The translations under genes were made by a program, and so were the position numbers. Positions 19,350 to 23,746 of a stretch of DNA of 23,746 nt are shown here, piece by piece. The notes beneath the pieces were generated by a model. The model was not told where the DNA came from. It made no database searches and saw only the letters and a list, made by a program, of their open reading frames with translations. This stretch comes from Haplomitrium mnioides (lineage: Eukaryota; Marchantiophyta; Haplomitriopsida; Calobryales), in the NCBI GenBank assembly GCA_049999725.1, contig JBNGIS010020736.1, positions 136,542 to 160,287 of the forward strand, in the 5' to 3' direction. Every line of letters starts with the position of its first letter. The stretch's first letter is position 1.

Positions 19350-19450
19350 CTAACCGGTGCTCCCCACTTTGTAATCCCCCTCGGAACCATTTAAATCGGG
19401 GTGTCTCACTTTGGAAAACAAATCGGAACCCCCTTAACTGGGGTTCCTCA
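19350..19450. repeat. Palindromic module, tandem copies, in the first LTR-like element
   Basis: CTCCCCACTTT ... CGGAACCATTTAAATCGGGG is followed by CGGAACCCCCTTAACTGGGG-TTCC. The second has perfect 8-bp arms (GGAACCCC / GGGGTTCC, 19425-19447). The same pattern returns at 20300 and in the second element at 23540. Confidence 0.7.
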
Positions 19451-20287
19451 CAGAGTAAGGCGACTTTTCGAAGCCTTCCTTCAGACCACGGACTCCACTT
19501 CGGAACTTCCTTCCGCTCGCTTCCAATTCTTACTTATCCCTTTAAAATTTTCAATTCCTTCCGATTACAACACAAATTCCGTCGGTTGATCACTCCCTCG
19601 CAGCTGATCGATCCTTGCTCAACATTTTCCACATCGTTCCTCGCATCGAGCTCTTACGCATGACCATTCTTCCCCTCAATCCGTAAAGCTCTTCAATAAT
19701 TTCGAATCCTTCATTCAAATCAAATCGCCCTTCATTCCTCGTCATTCGCAATTCCAACACAAAATTTGATTCCGCAACACCGCCAGACATTCAAATTTCC
19801 AATGCAGCCTTATTCAACTGGTTGCAATATTCTTTCAGCTTCCAATGCCCAACAGGTAAAAGACTCTCCTTCGCAACCTCTTTCGATCGATTTCGCAACA
19901 GGGAACTTGCATGGATTAGTTCGCAACATTCATTCGATTCCTTTTGAATCATCCTTCACTTGAATCAGTCACAAACCAATCGTTCAATTTCCATTCTTTG
20001 ATTCAGCCATCTTTGATTCCACAAGAAAGGAAGTCTTCACAATAGCCGATCGATCTCATCAGAAGCTCGATGTAAGAACAACACTCGCCTTCGAAATCAG
20101 ATCCTTGAATTTTCAGAACCACCTAGTCCAACTTTCGTCTCTCGAATCTGTACCCTTTTCGAACTTTCAACCTCTGGCCAAATTCGAACTTTCACGCCCG
20201 TCCGATTCGAACTTTCAAACTTACTTCCCTTCAGTCTGGATCGTCTATATATCACCATTTCGGCCGCTTAATCCTTCCCCCGCTTTG

Positions 20288-20374
20288 GATCCAATTTAAC
20301 CAATCCTCCCCACTTAGGAAGGCTGGTCGGAACCAACTTAAGTGGGCTCTCCACTTAAGAAGGTTCAGTTCCGC
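20288..20374. repeat. Shared module, copy in the first LTR-like element
   Basis: GGATCCAATTTAAC ... CTCCCCACTTAGGAAGGCTG ... CGGAACC ... CTTAAGTGGGCT ... CCGCTAC. It aligns over about 80-90 bp with 23525-23604 in the second element, with the core of 20 bases identical. Confidence 0.75.
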
Positions 20375-20829
20375 TACATTCTTCGGATCGGACTCCTCGT
20401 GGACAACGGATTCTTCCAATTCTTTGGATTCTTCAGATTCTCCGCGATTGAATCCTTCTCTTCAATCTTTCTGATTCATCCCCACGCGCAGATACCATGG
20501 CCAAGTCATCGCTCCTTCATCACTGCTTGAATTCCTCCTTTCGAATCATTCGTCACATTCATTAGATGTTTCCTCAGCGCAGGACCTCAATCACCTCCAT
20601 TCGGATCGATCACATCATTCCTTCCTCTCAATGTCCAACAGATAATTCGACGCATCCTTACAAAGAAGAGAATTTTTCCCTTCTACAATTCTCCTCAATC
20701 AAACAGATCACAGAGGAGGAGCCTTCACACATAATGATCTTGCACATTTCTTCCTCTCAAGGGCAACCCACAACTTCACCGTGAAGCTTCCACTTATCCC
20801 ATAAGTTTTCTCTCATAACTCAAAAGCCA

Positions 20830-20837
20830 TATATAAA
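20830..20837 (+). promoter_or_regulatory. TATA box in the first LTR-like element
   Basis: TATATAAA, about 2.98 kb into the element, with an AATAAA about 260 bp downstream. This is the expected order for U3, R and U5. Confidence 0.6.
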
Positions 20838-21088
20838 CAATTCGCACTCACTTACCTTCGAGAGGCAGCCCCACAGGAGTGTAAGGCCACCGCTTATACT
20901 CTACCCATGGATGGACCTAGTTCAGGGCACAAAAAGGGCAACTTGTCCTCCAATGCACTTCCACTGGCTCCTGGGCAAGATGTCCATCAACACATAGAAA
21001 TAGATAGGGGCTAACCTTGGCCCTCAACACCTAGATTAGTTTTACAACACAAAAATATATTTTTTCTTTTTCTTCTTCTTCCCTAAAA

Positions 21089-21094
21089 AATAAA
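21089..21094 (+). terminator. Polyadenylation signal in the first LTR-like element
   Basis: AATAAA preceded by a TTC-rich stretch (21061-21083), about 200 bp before the element's CA end. Confidence 0.5.
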
Positions 21095-21293
21095 TCAACT
21101 TCCTCATCACCTAGCCTTCCCTCCTTTCCAACTACATCCCAAAATTTCCTCACCAGTTCTTATTTACATATTTTTACACTTTACACTCATTATACACAAA
21201 ACTGAAGCTTTACCGCTTCCCTCTCACTCCACTGCGCAGAAGAGACCTCCTTTGAGTCATTTATGACCTTTTGTCAGGAACTATGCTCCCACA

Positions 21294-21804
21294 GTTTGGG
21301 TCAAATATCTATGCGTGTTGGTCCTCTATCAATAGCACTATTTAATTGAATTCAGTTTCTTTGTAGGTCTATCTTTGATATGATGCATTTGTTTGTGAAG
21401 ATAAAAAACAATTTCTATGTTTGGATAGAGTTCTTTTGTAGATCCATCATAGACATAAGACAACTAACTATTTCTTGACATCAAATTTGAATTCTTTGTT
21501 TGGGTCAAACATCATTGCGTATTTATCCTCTATCAATAGGACTATTTACTTGAATTAAGGTACTTTGGAGATCCATCATTGATATGATGCATTTGTTTGT
21601 TAAAATCGAATAAGAATTCTATATTTGGATCAAGTTTCTTTGTAAATCATTTATAAACATGAGGCAATTGTTTCTTTACATTAAGTTCAATTTCTTTTTT
21701 TAACTCAAATTCATTTGCGAATTGATCCTCTATCAAGAGCACTATTTACTTTAGTTCAGTTTCTTAGTAGATCCATCATTGATAAAAGGCATCTATTTGT
21801 TAAG
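21294..21804. repeat. 200-bp higher-order tandem array, right block (about 2.5 copies)
   Basis: Resumes with GTTTGGGTCAAATATC, the exact continuation of the unit broken at 17846, and keeps the 125/75 structure until TTTGTTAAG at 21804, where a second element cuts a 75-bp piece before the expected ATCAAATAAG. The first five bases are the right copy of the target duplication. Confidence 0.92.
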
Positions 21805-22872
21805 TGTCAACCCCCTAGTCGGAGCCTTATCTCTTTTCCGACAGAGTTTCCCCCGATTAAGGGCTGACTTAGTGTTTCGGGACCTTTTATGGGAGGGGGA
21901 TTTGCACCGAATGGACCCCAACTTCTATTTACCAACGCAGGAGTGACTACACAACCTCGACAACTCCCAAGCACAACACACAAGCACACATTCCACTGCC
22001 CACAGAGGCAGGTCACACCCCTTCTTCAAGCCTTAACCTCGAAAGGTGCCACTTGGAAGACATGGGCAGTTAGAACATGGCAGCTGATTCTGGTCTGCAA
22101 GGACCTCTTGGTGAGTCCTTCAGCAGCCACCTTACTCATTCACATGCATTTCTCAAGGACATACATAGGTGGATAGATACGATGCTGAATAAATTCCGAA
22201 ATATACTTCAGAGCCCAGATCTGGACCCAATCACCTTGTACACAGAAGGGAAATAGATCCCAGCATCCAATTATTACAATACAATGTAGTTAGTCATGAC
22301 TTCCCCTATCCAGGGTGTACTCAGGATCTGATAAATGGAATGCATGCCCTCTAAAACTAAAAACCTCACCGATTTACAAACAGAACACGAATCTAACAAC
22401 ACACATAAACATAGACACACCTACACATATGCCCTGTCCTGCCAACATTGCATGCCTTGTTCACCTCTCAAGAACTAATCTCTCCTCCAACTTTCCTTCC
22501 ACAACTCCAGCCTTCCTCTTACTCCTCACCCACGCACTCTTATCCAGATAGTTTTTCAACTTCCCTCGCAAGAAGCCATGAACTTACTTCCTCTAGCTCG
22601 AAAGAGGTTTCCTTTACCTTCCACCTCTGGAAGACAGCCCTCCCAGCTACTGAATCACCCACTCCACCCGAGAATTGGTTGGATCTTCCACTCAGTGCGC
22701 AGACACTAACGTGGCCACTCCTCTCCCTTCTCCACCAGATTTTAACACCAGCACACTCTCCAAATGTTGTTGGGACTGATGTCCTACACAAATCAAAGCT
22801 GAGACGACACCAGGACCCCCCTTGGCTGCCCCTCACGAAATACAAACTGAAAGAATCCTCTTCTCCTCTGAG

Positions 22873-22908
22873 TGTTGGTCCACCTTCAAATGTTGGTCCG
22901 CCTTCAAA
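22873..22908. repeat. 18-bp direct repeat, two copies
   Basis: TGTTGGTCCACCTTCAAA and TGTTGGTCCGCCTTCAAA in tandem, one mismatch. It is a small slippage product inside the second LTR-like element. Confidence 0.85.
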
Positions 22909-23524
22909 TGTGAGTACACCTAAGTAGTTTGAGCCTCTAGAGCCTTCTGCTCAGTGATTCCCAACACCTCCTCAGTCCACCTCCACCCTGTGATGGCCTT
23001 CCTTCACGAGTCCACCTACTTCACCAAAGGTCTCACCAGAACTCTCTCCTTCGTATCCCGCTGCTTTCTCTGCACCAAAAAACAGTCCCTGTAGCTTTAG
23101 AGCAAGGTAGTCTATCCCTGCTTGTTTTCCTCCTCCAGCCTTGACGATTCATCACTGCCCTTCCTTGAAGGTCCCTGTTTCACTTATTTGACGGCTGAGA
23201 GGTGCATCCCCCTTTTCACACGACTTGCAAGTATGTTTCTTACTAGATTAAGAGTCTGAAAATAGCTCCAACAGCTGCGCTTTGTCGTTCTCTTCCCAAC
23301 AAGATTGATTTCACGCAAAGTGGACACCTGTAGCTTTGGCAATCGGCGTTTGAATAGGCATACCTTCCCTTTTGTTTTTTCCTCGTTTTAGCTTGACAAC
23401 CCGTGAGATCCTTCGGATACCAAGCATCGGACACGTGGCGCTATAGGGCACCTTGTAAGATTCCGTGGACTCACTGGTCTTTGATTTATCGCTGTTTTGA
23501 CATCCTTTGTTCCCTATCTGCCCG

Positions 23525-23604
23525 GATCCACGTTAACTGAGCTCCCCACTTAGGAAGGCTGAACGGAACCCTCTTAACTAGGGCTCCCTACTTAACATCC
23601 GCTA
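23525..23604. repeat. Shared module, copy in the second LTR-like element
   Basis: GGATCCACGTTAAC ... CTCCCCACTTAGGAAGGCTG ... CGGAACC ... CTTAACTAGGGCTCC ... CCGCTAC. It matches the copy at 20288-20374. The GGAACC...GGGCTCC part is an imperfect palindrome. Confidence 0.75.
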
Positions 23605-23746
23605 CTTTGAACCAGGAATTGCTACTGAGTTCCTATTTCACTTGGCAGTCGAAATTTTTTTTTCGAAGATTTGTCATTCAAAAACATCAAATTTAAGACT
23701 AAAATCTTCTTTTCGAAAAAGAAATTGTTTTTTATGAACAAAAAAT

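Larger units (their letters stand above)
17847..21293 (+). mobile_element. 3447-bp LTR-like insertion, probably a giant solo LTR
   Basis: Starts TGTTGTAGCA and ends TGCTCCCACA; the ends are inverted copies at 8 of 10 positions and begin/finish with TG/CA. It is flanked by a 5-bp target duplication and splits the 200-bp array. No internal second LTR, primer-binding site or coding domain is visible. A TATA box at 20830 and AATAAA at 21089 near the right end give U3 of about 3.0 kb, R of roughly 230-260 bp and a short U5, with + orientation. Open frames inside (for example 19268-19663, 131 codons) look non-coding. Alternative: a non-autonomous element with very short or diverged LTRs. Confidence 0.8.
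21805..23746 (+). mobile_element. Second LTR-like insertion, right end outside the window
   Basis: The array stops at 21804 and a new sequence begins TGTCAACCCC, a TG start as in LTRs. Bases before it (TTAAG, 21800-21804) would be the left target duplication. It is over 1.9 kb long without a recognisable domain; open frames such as 22448-22927 are Ser/Thr/Pro-rich and look random. It shares the GGAACC-CTTAA-GGGCTC module with the first element (23525-23604) and a 41-base segment with 5051-5091. The right boundary is not visible. Confidence 0.6.

Noticed and set aside
19268-19663. 131-codon frame in the first LTR-like element
   Set aside because: Ser/Pro/Phe-rich, overlapped by another frame and by the palindromic module; no recognised motif.
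22448-22927. 159-codon frame in the second LTR-like element
   Set aside because: Ser/Thr/Pro/Leu-rich from CT-rich DNA, overlapped by a 101-codon frame on the other strand; no recognised domain.
1-23746. Fungal origin of the whole window, suggested by the gypsy wording
   Set aside because: Large satellite, 3.4-kb LTR-like insertions, T-rich plant-style introns and a copia remnant fit a large plant genome better; still only an inference.

Overview
The window looks like nuclear DNA from a land plant: AT-rich, dominated by decayed retroelements and tandem repeats, with a scaffold gap of exactly 100 N. I cannot name the species. A large, repeat-rich genome such as a gymnosperm or a seed-free plant fits best, but this is inference from style, not from a diagnostic gene. 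No intact gene, tRNA or rRNA was found.

Left part (about 258-4300, + strand): a broken, intron-containing gene whose pieces read, in order, as an unrecognised N-terminal region, a charged low-complexity linker, a ParB-like domain, a central helical region, and a beta-order amino-methyltransferase (motif IV first, then motifs X and I). A TATA box lies upstream. Two introns carry arrays of a 24-bp unit made of two nested palindromes; a related 37-bp palindromic array lies just downstream. This prokaryote/phage-like domain combination inside a spliced eukaryotic gene copy is the most interesting content.

Middle part (5051-9960, + strand): after the gap comes a degenerate Ty3/gypsy-type element with reverse transcriptase, RNase H, integrase and a GPY/F-like tail, broken by stops and frameshifts. 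Several of its motifs resemble elements I know best from basidiomycete fungi. A candidate LTR and a second gypsy fragment follow. From 11181 down to 10333 on the minus strand, a nearly open frame joins a 12-residue (36-bp) repeat to a Ty1/copia reverse-transcriptase remnant.

Right part (12604-23746): a tandem array with a 200-bp higher-order unit (125 + 75 bp, two related sub-monomers), about 26 copies, continuing after an interruption for about 2.5 more. The interruption (17847-21293) is a 3447-bp TG...CA segment flanked by a 5-bp target duplication (GTTTG), best read as a giant solo LTR. The array is broken again at 21804 by a second TG-starting, LTR-like sequence that runs to the window end and shares a palindromic module with the first. 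The layered order (array first, then insertions) can be read directly from the junctions.
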